From Serratia liquefaciens (GTDB taxonomy: Bacteria; Pseudomonadota; Gammaproteobacteria; Enterobacterales; Enterobacteriaceae), in assembly GCA_012719855.1 (NCBI GenBank), contig JAAXZN010000028.1, forward strand, positions 1 through 64,000: a DNA stretch of 64,000 bases, read 5' to 3'. This document shows, in pieces, positions 1 to 9,228 of this stretch. Positions within the stretch are counted from its first letter, which is position 1; each line of letters begins with the position of its first letter. The notes below the pieces were generated by a model. It did no database searches. It was given only the letters and a program-made list of their open reading frames with translations, and was not told the origin of the DNA. The translations under genes and the position numbers were made by a program.

Positions 1-145
1 CCCCCAAAGCGGAATCCTCTGCTTTTTCGCAAAAAAGCTCAATTTAGCTAAGCAAGGCACGAACAAATGCAATAAACTAAATGTATCTTTTCGTAACTTT
101 GTTGCGTTTCCCCTCTGCTGCCATGCATAGCTAGAAGGAGTCTGG

Positions 146-1837
146 ATGCATAATTCAACACCGCTAATCACCACCATTGTCGGAGGGTTAGTACTTGCCT
201 TCCTCCTCGGTATGCTGGCGAATCGCCTGCGCATCTCACCGCTGGTGGGGTACCTTGCCGCAGGCGTGCTCGCCGGCCCTTTTACCCCCGGTTTTGTTGC
301 CGACACCTCGCTGGCACCGGAACTGGCGGAAATCGGCGTGATCCTGTTGATGTTCGGTGTTGGCCTCCATTTCTCGCTTAAAGACCTCCTCGCAGTAAAA
401 CACATCGCCATTCCCGGCGCCGTGGCCCAGATTGCCGTCGCCACCCTGCTGGGTATGGGGCTGTCAAAGCTGCTCGGCTGGGATTTGATTTCCGGGCTGG
501 TGTTCGGGCTCTGTCTGTCGACCGCCAGTACCGTGGTACTGCTACGTGCGCTGGAGGAACGCCAGCTGATCGATAGCCAGCGCGGGCAAATCGCCATCGG
601 CTGGCTGATCGTGGAAGACCTGGCGATGGTGCTGACGCTGGTGCTGCTGCCCGCGTTCGGCAACATGATGGGCAATGACAACGCCAGCAGCAGTCAGTTG
701 CTGATAGAACTGGCAATGACCATCGGTAAAGTCATCGCCTTTATCGCGCTGATGATAGTAGTAGGCCGCCGGCTGGTGCCGTGGATCCTGGCGAAAACCG
801 CCAGTACCGGCTCGCGCGAGCTGTTTACCCTGGCCGTGCTGGCCCTGGCGCTCGGCATCGCCTATGGCGCGGTAAAGCTGTTCGACGTTTCCTTTGCGCT
901 GGGGGCCTTCTTCGCCGGTATGGTACTGAACGAGTCGGAGTTGAGCCACCGGGCGGCCCACGATACCTTACCGCTGCGCGATGCCTTCGCCGTGCTGTTC
1001 TTTGTTTCGGTCGGCATGCTGTTTGATCCGATGATCCTGATCAACGAGCCGCTGGCGGTGCTGGCAACGCTGGCGATTATCGTGTTCGGCAAATCGGCGG
1101 CGGCGTTCCTGCTGGTGAAAATGTTCGGCCACTCCAAACGCACCGCGCTGACCATTTCCGCCAGCCTGGCGCAGATCGGCGAGTTCGCCTTCATTCTGGC
1201 CGGCCTTGGCATCACGCTGGGCATGATGTCGGAGCACGGCCGCAATCTGGTGCTGGCCGGGGCTATCTTGTCGATTATGTTGAATCCGTTGCTGTTCACG
1301 CTGCTCGAGCGTTATCTGGCCAAAACCGAAACCATCGAAGACCAGATAATGGAAGAAGCGGTGGAAGAAGAGAAACAGATCCCGGTCGATATGTGCAACC
1401 ACGCGCTGGTGGTCGGTTATGGCCGCGTCGGCAGCCTGCTGGGGGCAAAGTTGGCCGAAGCCGGTATTCCACTGGTGGTGATCGAGAACTCCCGCCCACG
1501 GGTTGAGGCTCTGCGCGAGCAAGGCATCAAAACGGTGCTGGGCAACGCCGCCAATCCTGAAGTCATGGATCTGGCGCGGCTCGACTGTGCACGCTGGCTG
1601 TTGCTGACCATCCCCAACGGTTACGAGGCCGGTGAAATCGTGGCCTCGGCACGCACCAAGCGGCCGAACATCGAGATTATCGCCCGGGCGCACTACGATG
1701 ACGAGGTGTCGTATATCTCCGATCGCGGCGCGAATCAGGTGGTGATGGGCGAGCGAGAAATCGCCAACAGCATGCTGAATATCCTCAAACTGGATACGCT
1801 GACCGACGAAGAGAAAATGGGTGGCTGCCCGATTTGA
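146..1837 (+). CDS. ybaL: YbaL, KefB/KefC-type cation:proton antiporter
   Basis: A 563-residue inner-membrane protein of the CPA2 monovalent cation:proton antiporter family. Roughly residues 1-390 are a series of hydrophobic transmembrane segments. An RCK/TrkA-N nucleotide-binding domain follows, with the Rossmann glycine motif VVGYGRVGSLLG at about residue 420. The start ATG is preceded by AAGGAG at 135-140. Its length matches E. coli YbaL (about 558). It is monocistronic and converges on gsk. Family membership is secure. The ion carried and the ligand sensed by the RCK domain cannot be read from sequence. Confidence 0.95.
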   Translation: MHNSTPLITTIVGGLVLAFLLGMLANRLRISPLVGYLAAGVLAGPFTPGFVADTSLAPELAEIGVILLMFGVGLHFSLKDLLAVKHIAIPGAVAQIAVATLLGMGLSKLLGWDLISGLVFGLCLSTASTVVLLRALEERQLIDSQRGQIAIGWLIVEDLAMVLTLVLLPAFGNMMGNDNASSSQLLIELAMTIGKVIAFIALMIVVGRRLVPWILAKTASTGSRELFTLAVLALALGIAYGAVKLFDVSFALGAFFAGMVLNESELSHRAAHDTLPLRDAFAVLFFVSVGMLFDPMILINEPLAVLATLAIIVFGKSAAAFLLVKMFGHSKRTALTISASLAQIGEFAFILAGLGITLGMMSEHGRNLVLAGAILSIMLNPLLFTLLERYLAKTETIEDQIMEEAVEEEKQIPVDMCNHALVVGYGRVGSLLGAKLAEAGIPLVVIENSRPRVEALREQGIKTVLGNAANPEVMDLARLDCARWLLLTIPNGYEAGEIVASARTKRPNIEIIARAHYDDEVSYISDRGANQVVMGEREIANSMLNILKLDTLTDEEKMGGCPI

Positions 1838-1852
1838 TCGGCCATTCGATGT

Positions 1853-1875
1853 AAAAAAAGTCCGGCTTGCCGGAC
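1853..1875 (-). terminator. gsk terminator, inside the ybaL 3' side
   Basis: The stem GTCCGG / CCGGAC (1860-1875) has a CTTG tetraloop. On the - strand it is followed by a run of seven T (1853-1859 read in reverse). It lies about 160 nt past the gsk stop and only 15 nt past the ybaL stop on the other strand. Confidence 0.65.
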
Positions 1876-1889
1876 CTTAGTCTGATGGC

Positions 1890-1921
1890 AAACACCCGAA
1901 AAACGTGGTTTTCGGATGTTT
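1890..1921. other. Intergenic imperfect inverted repeat
   Basis: AAACACCCGAAAA (1890-1902) pairs with TTTTCGGATGTTT (1909-1921), with one mismatch and a 6-nt loop. It lies between the two duplicated terminator hairpins in the ybaL/gsk convergent gap. There is no T-tract on either side, so a terminator role is doubtful. Confidence 0.5.
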
Positions 1922-2008
1922 GGGGTAAATCAGAAAACATTATCCTTTGTTTTTATTAGTTCCCACATCGGAACTTTTAACTGCAAAGGACTTTGTCAGC
2001 AATCTGAG

Positions 2009-2036
2009 GTCCGGCTTGCCGGACCTTTCGCTTTTT
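2009..2036 (+). terminator. ybaL terminator abutting the gsk stop codon
   Basis: The same 19-bp sequence as at 1860-1878 recurs at 2009-2027. It forms the GTCCGG/CCGGAC hairpin, here followed on the + strand by TTTCGCTTTTT. It is suited to ending ybaL transcripts about 190 nt after the stop, right at the end of gsk. Confidence 0.6.
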
Positions 2037-3339
2037 ACCGTTCCCAGTAAGACTCTTCCAGACTGTCTTCCCGCTCGGGCAAGCCGCGCGTCAGGCGCGG
2101 AGAATGCTGATTCAGCACCTGATAGCTGACGCGGTTGGCATATTTACACACCTGCGCCAGCGAGGAATAGGTCAGATAGCTGCGGACGTGCTTGCTGGAG
2201 TTAGGCACGTTATTGCGGTGATAACCGTTGGCGGCGATATCATGCAGCAACGCCGACAGTGCGCCATCGCCGGCACCGTTGGTGTTCATGATTTTCTCCG
2301 GCCCGCCCATGTAAGGCGCGATGTGCGAATAGATGCGGAACGGATTTTCACAGCTTTCACGGCGCATAGCGCGGCTGAACTCATAACGGTTGAATTCGGC
2401 AATATGCCCCGGCAGCAGCGGATGCTGAGTTTCCCGCTTATTCGACTCTTCGGTATAGCCCGCCATATAAAGGCCGTTTGGCCCGGCGGTGCACAGCACC
2501 AGATCCACCCATTCAAGCGCCATGTCAGAGGCAGTCAATGGATCGCTCAACCCGGTCAATTCCAGCGCTTCATCTTCGTTCATCGCCAGGATCGACACGT
2601 GTTGTTGCAGGAAGTCGCGCCACCATTGCGGGTTATCGGCGATCACGTACTTGGTGCCCAGCGTCAGTACCACCGGCACGTCGTGCTTTTTGGCAAACTC
2701 GATGGCCTGCATGGTGGCAGCCGGCATCGGCTCCCCTTCCTTGCAGCGCACCAAATATGACGTCAGCACCAGCGCCGAAGCACCGGCAATCACCTCTTCC
2801 TTCACGCTTTCCGGCCGCAGTTGGTTCATTTGACCGGGGCTGATGGCAAAGGTCCGTTCGCCGCTTTCGCCGATCAGCGTAAAGCAGCGGCCAATAGCAC
2901 CGTCAACCGCCTGCAGGTGGTTAAGATCGGTACGGCTGGAGGTGTTGCACAGATAGCGATAGGCGTAGCTGCCAATCTTGATATTGCTGCACATCACGCC
3001 GAGCAGAACGGAACGGTCGTCCGCCAGCACGGAATAGTTGTGCAGGGTATTGCCGATGGTGCCGCCGGCAAACTGATGGGTGATCAGATTATTGTCGATC
3101 AATTCCTGATACAGCGCCTCGGCGACGTCATCCTCAATCACCAGGGAGTGCCCCAGGCTCAGGCCGTAACGCTGGACGAAGGCATCGTCCACTTTGGCTT
3201 CGATATCCACCAGCGTCTGGTCGATGCCGACGACATAGGAGGTGCTGATTTCATTTTCAGGCTGAGCCTGCTGCAAGAGCGGATCGCGGGCGTTCACCGG
3301 AAAATAGTGTTTGGACTTACGTTTACCAGGAAATTTCAT
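2035..3339 (-). CDS. gsk: Inosine-guanosine kinase
   Basis: A cytosolic PfkB/ribokinase-family kinase that phosphorylates inosine and guanosine to IMP and GMP with ATP in purine salvage. The 434-residue length equals that of E. coli Gsk. The C-terminal PfkB signature NTNGAGDGALSALLHD, with the catalytic aspartate in GAGD, is visible at about residue 355. It lies 91 bp downstream of hemH on the same strand. E. coli carries aes between these two genes; here the gap is too short for it and contains no aes remnant. Identification is secure from end-to-end similarity. Confidence 0.97.
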   Translation of the reverse strand: MKFPGKRKSKHYFPVNARDPLLQQAQPENEISTSYVVGIDQTLVDIEAKVDDAFVQRYGLSLGHSLVIEDDVAEALYQELIDNNLITHQFAGGTIGNTLHNYSVLADDRSVLLGVMCSNIKIGSYAYRYLCNTSSRTDLNHLQAVDGAIGRCFTLIGESGERTFAISPGQMNQLRPESVKEEVIAGASALVLTSYLVRCKEGEPMPAATMQAIEFAKKHDVPVVLTLGTKYVIADNPQWWRDFLQQHVSILAMNEDEALELTGLSDPLTASDMALEWVDLVLCTAGPNGLYMAGYTEESNKRETQHPLLPGHIAEFNRYEFSRAMRRESCENPFRIYSHIAPYMGGPEKIMNTNGAGDGALSALLHDIAANGYHRNNVPNSSKHVRSYLTYSSLAQVCKYANRVSYQVLNQHSPRLTRGLPEREDSLEESYWER

Positions 3340-3430
3340 TTAATTGGCGGCAGTGGCAGTTAACAGGCAGAGAATGTTAGCACATTCCTGCCCGATTGAT
3401 GATGACTGTCACTATTTTGCGCTCTGAGGA

Positions 3431-4393
3431 TCAGAGGTGCTGCGCCACCAGTTGCTGCATCATGTCAATGTGCGCCGGCTCGTCGTTCAGCGCCGAAATA
3501 TACTCAAACTTTTCGCCGCCGGCCTCGAGGAAGATTTCGCGGTTTTGCTCTTTGATTTCTTCCAGCGTTTCCAGGCAGTCTGCCGAGAAACCGGGACAGA
3601 TAAGCTGAATATGTTTAACGCCTTGTGCAGGTAGGCCTTTGAGGGTTTCGTCGGTATACGGCGTCAACCAGGGCTCACGACCAAAACGCGACTGGTAGGT
3701 CATCATGACCCGATCCGGCGCCAGCGGTAAGGTTTCGGTCAAGGCACGTAACGTGTCTTCGCAGCGCTGCGGATAATCGTCGCCGAGGCGCGCATAGCGC
3801 TTGGGAATGCCGTGGAATGACAGCACCAGCCGGTCCGGTTGACCATGCTCGGCAAACGAACGCTCGACGCTTTGGCGCAATGCGGCGATGTAGGCCGGGT
3901 GTTCGGCATAGTCGCGGATAAAGCTGATCGACGGCAGGCGGCGATAGCCTTTCAATATCCGGGCCACGCCATCCCACACGGCAGCACTGGTTGAACAAGA
4001 ATATTGCGGGTACAACGGCAGCACCACCAGATTGGTCACCCCCTGCGCCAGCAGCTTGTCTATCGCCTCAGCCAGGCTTGGAGAGCCGTAGCTCATGCCC
4101 AATTCGACCGGCGTGTTCGGCATGCGGGCAGCCAAGGCGCGTTGCTGACGGCAGCTGTAGACCAGCAGTGGAGAACCTTCATCCATCCATACCGACTGAT
4201 ACAGCTTGGCAACCCGCGGCGAACGGATTGGCAGGATCACGCCATTGAGGATCGGCCACCAGATCAGCGGGGCAGTGTCCACTACGCGGTCGTCACTGAG
4301 GAATTCCTTCAGATAGCGTTTTACCGCCGACGAGGTAGGAGCATCCGGCGTGCCCAGGTTCACCAGCAATACCCCGTGTTTCTCTTGCTTCAT
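3431..4393 (-). CDS. hemH: Ferrochelatase
   Basis: The terminal enzyme of protoheme synthesis. It inserts Fe2+ into protoporphyrin IX at the cytoplasmic face of the membrane. At 320 residues it has the same length as E. coli HemH. The N-terminal [14 protein letters not shown] motif and the central SFHGIPKRY motif with the catalytic histidine are visible. It reads in the same direction as adk and gsk, but is separated from adk by the glycerate cassette. A long inverted repeat lies about 30 bp upstream of the start. Confidence 0.97.
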   Translation of the reverse strand: MKQEKHGVLLVNLGTPDAPTSSAVKRYLKEFLSDDRVVDTAPLIWWPILNGVILPIRSPRVAKLYQSVWMDEGSPLLVYSCRQQRALAARMPNTPVELGMSYGSPSLAEAIDKLLAQGVTNLVVLPLYPQYSCSTSAAVWDGVARILKGYRRLPSISFIRDYAEHPAYIAALRQSVERSFAEHGQPDRLVLSFHGIPKRYARLGDDYPQRCEDTLRALTETLPLAPDRVMMTYQSRFGREPWLTPYTDETLKGLPAQGVKHIQLICPGFSADCLETLEEIKEQNREIFLEAGGEKFEYISALNDEPAHIDMMQQLVAQHL

Positions 4394-4420
4394 CTCAGTT
4401 CCCCTTGATTCCTTGCAAGC

Positions 4421-4448
4421 TAACCCCCTGTTCTGGGTCAGGGGGTTA
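4421..4448 (-). terminator. Long hairpin between glycerate kinase and hemH
   Basis: TAACCCCCTG (4421-4430) and CAGGGGGTTA (4439-4448) form a perfect 10-bp stem with an 8-nt loop. It sits about 90 nt after the glycerate kinase stop and 28 nt before the hemH start. It has no clear T-tract, so it may be an imperfect terminator of the cassette or a hemH leader structure. Confidence 0.5.
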
Positions 4449-4539
4449 ACGTCGATTAATGGCGCCTATTGTAACGGAAAAGCGCCTCGTCGGAACCGAT
4501 ATCAGCAACAGGCGTTGCCCATGATAAAGGGGAGAGAAA

Positions 4540-5688
4540 TTAGCTCTGCGCCAACCGCCACACCGCCGCCACGTTGCGCGCCGTCACCTCCAGGTTATCG
4601 GCCGCTTCCGCCAGTGCTTCCTCCAGCGAAACGACCCGATCGAGCACCGAAAATGCCGCGTCAATGCCGTGCTGGTGTACCACCTGATAATCTTTCGACA
4701 GGCTGCCGGCAATGCCAATCACCGGCAAACCATAGCGCTTGGCCACTCGCGCCACACCAATCGGCGTTTTGCCGTGGATGGACTGACTGTCCAGCCGCCC
4801 TTCGCCGGTGATCACCAGATCCGCATCGCGCAGCGCCTCTTCCAGCCGTAAGGTTTCAATCACAATCTCAATGCCGGGTCGCAGACGCGCGTTAAGCATA
4901 CCGAGCAACGCTGCCCCCATCCCGCCCGCCGCTCCGGCACCCGGTACGTTGATGACCTCACGGCCGGTAGCCTGTTCCAGCAACGTGCCGTAATGGCGCA
5001 GTGCTGCATCGAGCTGCGCGACGGTCTCCGGCGTAGCCCCCTTCTGCGGGCCAAACACCGCCGAGGCCCCGTTAGCGCCGCACAAGGGGTTATCGACGTC
5101 GCAGGCCGCCGTTATGCTCACCTGCTGCAAACGCGGATCCATCCCGGAAAGATCGATATAGGCCAACTGTGCCAGCGCCGCTCCACCCGGCTGCAGACAT
5201 TGCCGCTGGTCGTCCAGCAGTTTCACCCCCAGCGCCTCCAGCATACCGGCACCGCCGTCATTGGTAGCGCTGCCGCCAATGCCAAGAATAATCGCCTTAA
5301 CGCCGCGTTCCAGAGCAGCCAGGATCAGCTCACCGGTGCCATAACTGGTGGTCATGCGCGGATCTCGCTGCGCCTTGGGCGCCAGATGCAACCCGGAAGC
5401 CGCCGCCATCTCGATAACGGCGGTTTCGCCCTCTCCCAGCAAACCGTAGAAGGCCTGTACCGGTTGGCCCAGCGGACCGGTGACCTCTGCCCTGACGATT
5501 TCCCCACCGGTGGCCGCTACCATCGAATCCACCGTACCTTCGCCGCCGTCCGCCATGGGCAGCTTCACATACTGTACCTGCGGGAAGATCTGGCGGAAGC
5601 CGCGTTCGATGGCTTCGGCCACCTCCAGCGCACTCAGGCTTTCTTTAAACGAATCCGGCGCAATCACCACTTTTTTCAGCGTTTTCAT
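4540..5688 (-). CDS. Glycerate 2-kinase, GarK/GlxK family
   Basis: Phosphorylates D-glycerate, feeding glycerate from sugar-diacid or glyoxylate breakdown into glycolysis. At 382 residues it has the family's usual length. It opens with KVVIAPDSFKESLSA and carries GIGGSATNDGGAGMLEALG (about residue 137) and GEGRLDSQS near residue 295, all typical of the family. AGGAAGAG precedes the ATG, which is about 10 nt from the permease stop, so the two genes are surely co-transcribed. E. coli has two paralogues, garK and glxK; I cannot tell which is the closer orthologue. Confidence 0.92.
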   Translation of the reverse strand: MKTLKKVVIAPDSFKESLSALEVAEAIERGFRQIFPQVQYVKLPMADGGEGTVDSMVAATGGEIVRAEVTGPLGQPVQAFYGLLGEGETAVIEMAAASGLHLAPKAQRDPRMTTSYGTGELILAALERGVKAIILGIGGSATNDGGAGMLEALGVKLLDDQRQCLQPGGAALAQLAYIDLSGMDPRLQQVSITAACDVDNPLCGANGASAVFGPQKGATPETVAQLDAALRHYGTLLEQATGREVINVPGAGAAGGMGAALLGMLNARLRPGIEIVIETLRLEEALRDADLVITGEGRLDSQSIHGKTPIGVARVAKRYGLPVIGIAGSLSKDYQVVHQHGIDAAFSVLDRVVSLEEALAEAADNLEVTARNVAAVWRLAQS

Positions 5689-5697
5689 TACTCTTCC

Positions 5698-6963
5698 TTA
5701 TCCCGCCAGATTAAATACGCCAAACATCAACGCCGAGACGGCCGCGATGGTAAAGCCGACCAGTGTTTCATAAGGCAGTAGCTTCAACCGCTGATGCACG
5801 GCCATATTGACGCTGCCACCGGTGGCATGGAAGAAGCTGCCGTGCGGCAGGTGATCCAGCACCGTCGCACCGGCATGGATCATCGCCGCCCCTGCCAGCC
5901 CGCTGACGCCCAGCTCCAGCAGAGTGCTGCTGAAGACCCCGGATGCCACGGCGGTACCCGCGGTGGTCGAAGCGGTCGCCATCGACATCAGCGCCCCGGA
6001 CAGTGGCGCCAACAGCCAGGCCGGCATGCCGGTGTGGGTCAATCCGCTAATGAGCACGTCCTTCAGCGCCGAGTTGGCAATGATCCCCGCCAGGGTGCCG
6101 GTGCCGAGCAGCATAATCGCCACCGGCGCCATACGGGACAGGCCGGAAACCATAAACTGATTACACTGGCGAATACGGCCCATCAGTAATGCTCCCACCA
6201 GGCCGCCCACCGGCAGCGCTATCAGCGGATCGATGGCAATACCGGCGATCGGCCGCAGCGACAGCAGAACAATGGCAACCAATGGCGCGCTGATGGCCGC
6301 AGCAAAGCCAGGACGTACGCCTTCGGCTTGTTGCGTCAGCTCTTCTGCCATTACCTTATCGCCCTTGTCGCTCAACCGCCGGGCCAGCAGATAGGCCACG
6401 ATCAATCCGCACAGCCCTGGCACGATGCCGGCCATCATCACCGAGGTCAGCGGCACGTGGAAGTTATCGGCAGCCGCAATGGTGTTGGGGTTTGGTGACA
6501 TCACGTTACCGGCCTTGCCGCCGCCGATCATCGCCAGCAGGATCGCCGCGCGGGAGATCCCGGCCTTCTGAGCGATGGAAAGGGCAATCGGCGCCACGGT
6601 GATCACCGCCACGTCGATAAATACGCCCACGGCAGTCAGGATCAGTGTAGCTACCGCCAGCGCCAACAGCGCGCGGGTTTCCCCGACTTTGCGGACGATG
6701 GTTTCGGCGATGGTGTGCGCCGCGCCGGACTCGATCAACACCCCGGCCAGCACCCCCGCCGCCAAAATGCGCATCACGGCGTTGGTAATGCCCTGGGCGC
6801 CGGTGATCATCAGCGTTACGGTCTGCACCAGATCGGCGCCGCCGCATAATCCGCCCGCCAGCGCGCCGGCCATCATGCCATAGGCCGGTGGGACCTTGCG
6901 TAAAATCAGGACGATAGCGACGATCAATGCCACCAGCGCCCCCAGCGTGGATACCGTTGTCAT
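5698..6963 (-). CDS. GntP-family permease, probable glycerate or sugar-acid importer
   Basis: A 421-residue hydrophobic protein with about 12 predicted membrane segments. It carries the GntP-family motif GGGKAGNVMSPNPNTI (about residue 150). I set the start at the ATG at 6963, preceded by CGGGGA. The longer ORF would add 39 residues with no hydrophobic or conserved features. It lies between cdaR and glycerate kinase on the same strand. The substrate is inferred from context: a sugar acid yielding glycerate, or glycerate itself. Gluconate is the other family substrate. Confidence 0.85.
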   Translation of the reverse strand: MTTVSTLGALVALIVAIVLILRKVPPAYGMMAGALAGGLCGGADLVQTVTLMITGAQGITNAVMRILAAGVLAGVLIESGAAHTIAETIVRKVGETRALLALAVATLILTAVGVFIDVAVITVAPIALSIAQKAGISRAAILLAMIGGGKAGNVMSPNPNTIAAADNFHVPLTSVMMAGIVPGLCGLIVAYLLARRLSDKGDKVMAEELTQQAEGVRPGFAAAISAPLVAIVLLSLRPIAGIAIDPLIALPVGGLVGALLMGRIRQCNQFMVSGLSRMAPVAIMLLGTGTLAGIIANSALKDVLISGLTHTGMPAWLLAPLSGALMSMATASTTAGTAVASGVFSSTLLELGVSGLAGAAMIHAGATVLDHLPHGSFFHATGGSVNMAVHQRLKLLPYETLVGFTIAAVSALMFGVFNLAG

Positions 6964-7064
6964 TATTATTTTCCCCGTTGTTGGTGTGGGGAGAACATAT
7001 CCTGAGCGCCAGGCATTGGCGTGAGAGAAAGCCACAAAAACCTCTGCGTCTGTGCGCCGGAAAG

Positions 7065-7080
7065 TTGTGGTTTCACACAA
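7065..7080. promoter_or_regulatory. Candidate CdaR operator upstream of the permease
   Basis: TTGTGGTTTCACACAA is an inverted repeat of TTGTG/CACAA type. It lies in the 118-bp gap between cdaR and the permease, about 100 bp upstream of the permease start. Position and symmetry suit an operator for the neighbouring regulator. The CdaR assignment is inference. Confidence 0.35.
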
Positions 7081-7081
7081 T

Positions 7082-8215
7082 TCAATCGTGCATCAGCATG
7101 CCGATATACAGCCGCAAGGAATCCGTTAACTGATTGATTTTCAATCCAGTAATGGCTTCAATACGCTGCAGGCGATAACGCAAGGTATTGACGTGGATAT
7201 GAAGCTCGGCGGCGGTCTGCGTTTGATCACAATTTCGCGAAAAATAGTGTTTCAGGGTGCTGCGCAGCACCCCCTTGTCATCGTGATCGCCCAAAACCTG
7301 CCAGGGGCGGGAAAGCTCCTGCGCGCGCCAATCCTCACCCAGATCACACAACAGCGAAGGCAGTGGATAATCTTGATAGAACAGCGTCTTGTGGCGCAGC
7401 TTCAAGCGCTTTGCCATCGTCTGCGTCGCGCGGGCCGTCAGGTTTGAGCGGTGCAGCCCCGCCTCATCGCTAAAGAAATCGCCGATAATCAGCCGCAGGT
7501 TGAAACGCGGCTGAAGCTGACTTAGCAATTGCTGCGCCTGTTTGCGCTCCTGCTTCAAACTCCAGGCTCCCTGCACCAGGCTGGCGGGACGCAGCAGGAT
7601 CATTTCGTTGAAGCCGGTGATAGCGATCAACGCTTCACGCTGCGTGTGCTCCAGCTCTGTCAGCAGTTCACGCAGCAGATGCGGCTGAGCGTCCTGTAAT
7701 TCCACGATCCAGACAATGCGCGGCTGTTGCAGATCCAATCCCAGATAAGCGGCCATCGCCTCCAGCGAGCCCGATGCCGGCTGCGGCTGCAGCAACTGAT
7801 TGGCCAACTCCTCGCGGTAGCGTTTTTCCCACTGGTTTTGATCCAGCAACGCTGCCTGTTCCACCATCATTTCGGCCGCCATTTTCACCAGCTCAGCATA
7901 GGCACGTACCTGCGCGGGTTCACCGGAAATGCCGATCACCCCCACCTGCTGGCTGTGAAAACTGAACGGCAGGTTGATACCGGGCTGCACGCCTTTCAGG
8001 TGCGCGGCGGTCACCGCATCGATTTCCACCACCCGGTTCTCGGTCAGCGCCAGCACCGCCCCTTCATGGCGCTGGAACAGGCGCGAAGGATTACCGGACG
8101 CGATAATGACGCCGTTGTTGTCCATCACGTTGACAGAATGGCTGATGATGCTCATCGCCCGCTGCACAATCTGGCGCGCAGTGGATTCTGCCAGCAAATG
8201 GGTCGATCTGAGCAT
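7082..8215 (-). CDS. cdaR: CdaR, carbohydrate diacid transcriptional regulator
   Basis: A 377-residue cytoplasmic activator (E. coli CdaR about 385). Roughly residues 4-135 are the sugar-diacid-recognition domain. The C-terminal 60 residues form a PucR-type helix-turn-helix, with NTLRYRLQRIEAITG near residue 345. GGGGAT precedes the ATG. In E. coli, CdaR activates glucarate, galactarate and glycerate utilisation genes. Its position as first gene before a permease and glycerate kinase fits local control of that pathway. Assignment to the CdaR family is firm; the inducer here is inferred. Confidence 0.93.
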   Translation of the reverse strand: MLRSTHLLAESTARQIVQRAMSIISHSVNVMDNNGVIIASGNPSRLFQRHEGAVLALTENRVVEIDAVTAAHLKGVQPGINLPFSFHSQQVGVIGISGEPAQVRAYAELVKMAAEMMVEQAALLDQNQWEKRYREELANQLLQPQPASGSLEAMAAYLGLDLQQPRIVWIVELQDAQPHLLRELLTELEHTQREALIAITGFNEMILLRPASLVQGAWSLKQERKQAQQLLSQLQPRFNLRLIIGDFFSDEAGLHRSNLTARATQTMAKRLKLRHKTLFYQDYPLPSLLCDLGEDWRAQELSRPWQVLGDHDDKGVLRSTLKHYFSRNCDQTQTAAELHIHVNTLRYRLQRIEAITGLKINQLTDSLRLYIGMLMHD

Positions 8216-8325
8216 GTGGATTATCCCCAGGGGTTAAGATGGGGAGTTATACGTCATTTCTAGCAGCGGATTAAAGGGCACAGGCGCAACAAGCCACGGC
8301 GATCACAATTCGGCGGAAAAATAGC

Positions 8326-8357
8326 AAAAAAAAACGCCAGGCGGATGAGGCCTGGCG
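8326..8357 (-). terminator. adk: adk intrinsic terminator
   Basis: CGCCAGGC (8335-8342) and GCCTGGCG (8350-8357) form an 8-bp stem. On the - strand it is followed by nine T. It lies 24 nt beyond the adk stop, and so separates adk from the cdaR cassette. Confidence 0.9.
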
Positions 8358-8381
8358 CTATGCACAGCAATGAAAAACCGA

Positions 8382-9053
<672 letters not shown>

Positions 9054-9180
9054 TTATAAAATTGCGAAAACGCTCAACCATACCATTTCAGGGGGGGCTG
9101 GCTCAAGGTACGCGAGGAAATCGATTGCGGGACAAAAGGAAGCAAACAGAGAATAAAGCACGGAAAATCGGCAGGAAAAA

Positions 9181-9218
9181 CAAAAAATACGCCCAAAATT
9201 CGCGGATTTTGGGCGTAT
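9181..9218 (-). terminator. htpG: htpG intrinsic terminator
   Basis: ATACGCCCAAAAT (9187-9199) pairs with ATTTTGGGCGTAT (9206-9218) around a 6-nt loop. The - strand then reads T-rich (TTTTTTGTTTTT). The hairpin begins about 10 nt after the htpG stop. Confidence 0.9.
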
Positions 9219-9228
9219 ATACTCGGAA

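Noticed and set aside
3340-3430. Possible remnant of aes between hemH and gsk
   Set aside because: Only 91 bp, containing a small GAATG/CATTC repeat and nothing resembling an esterase.
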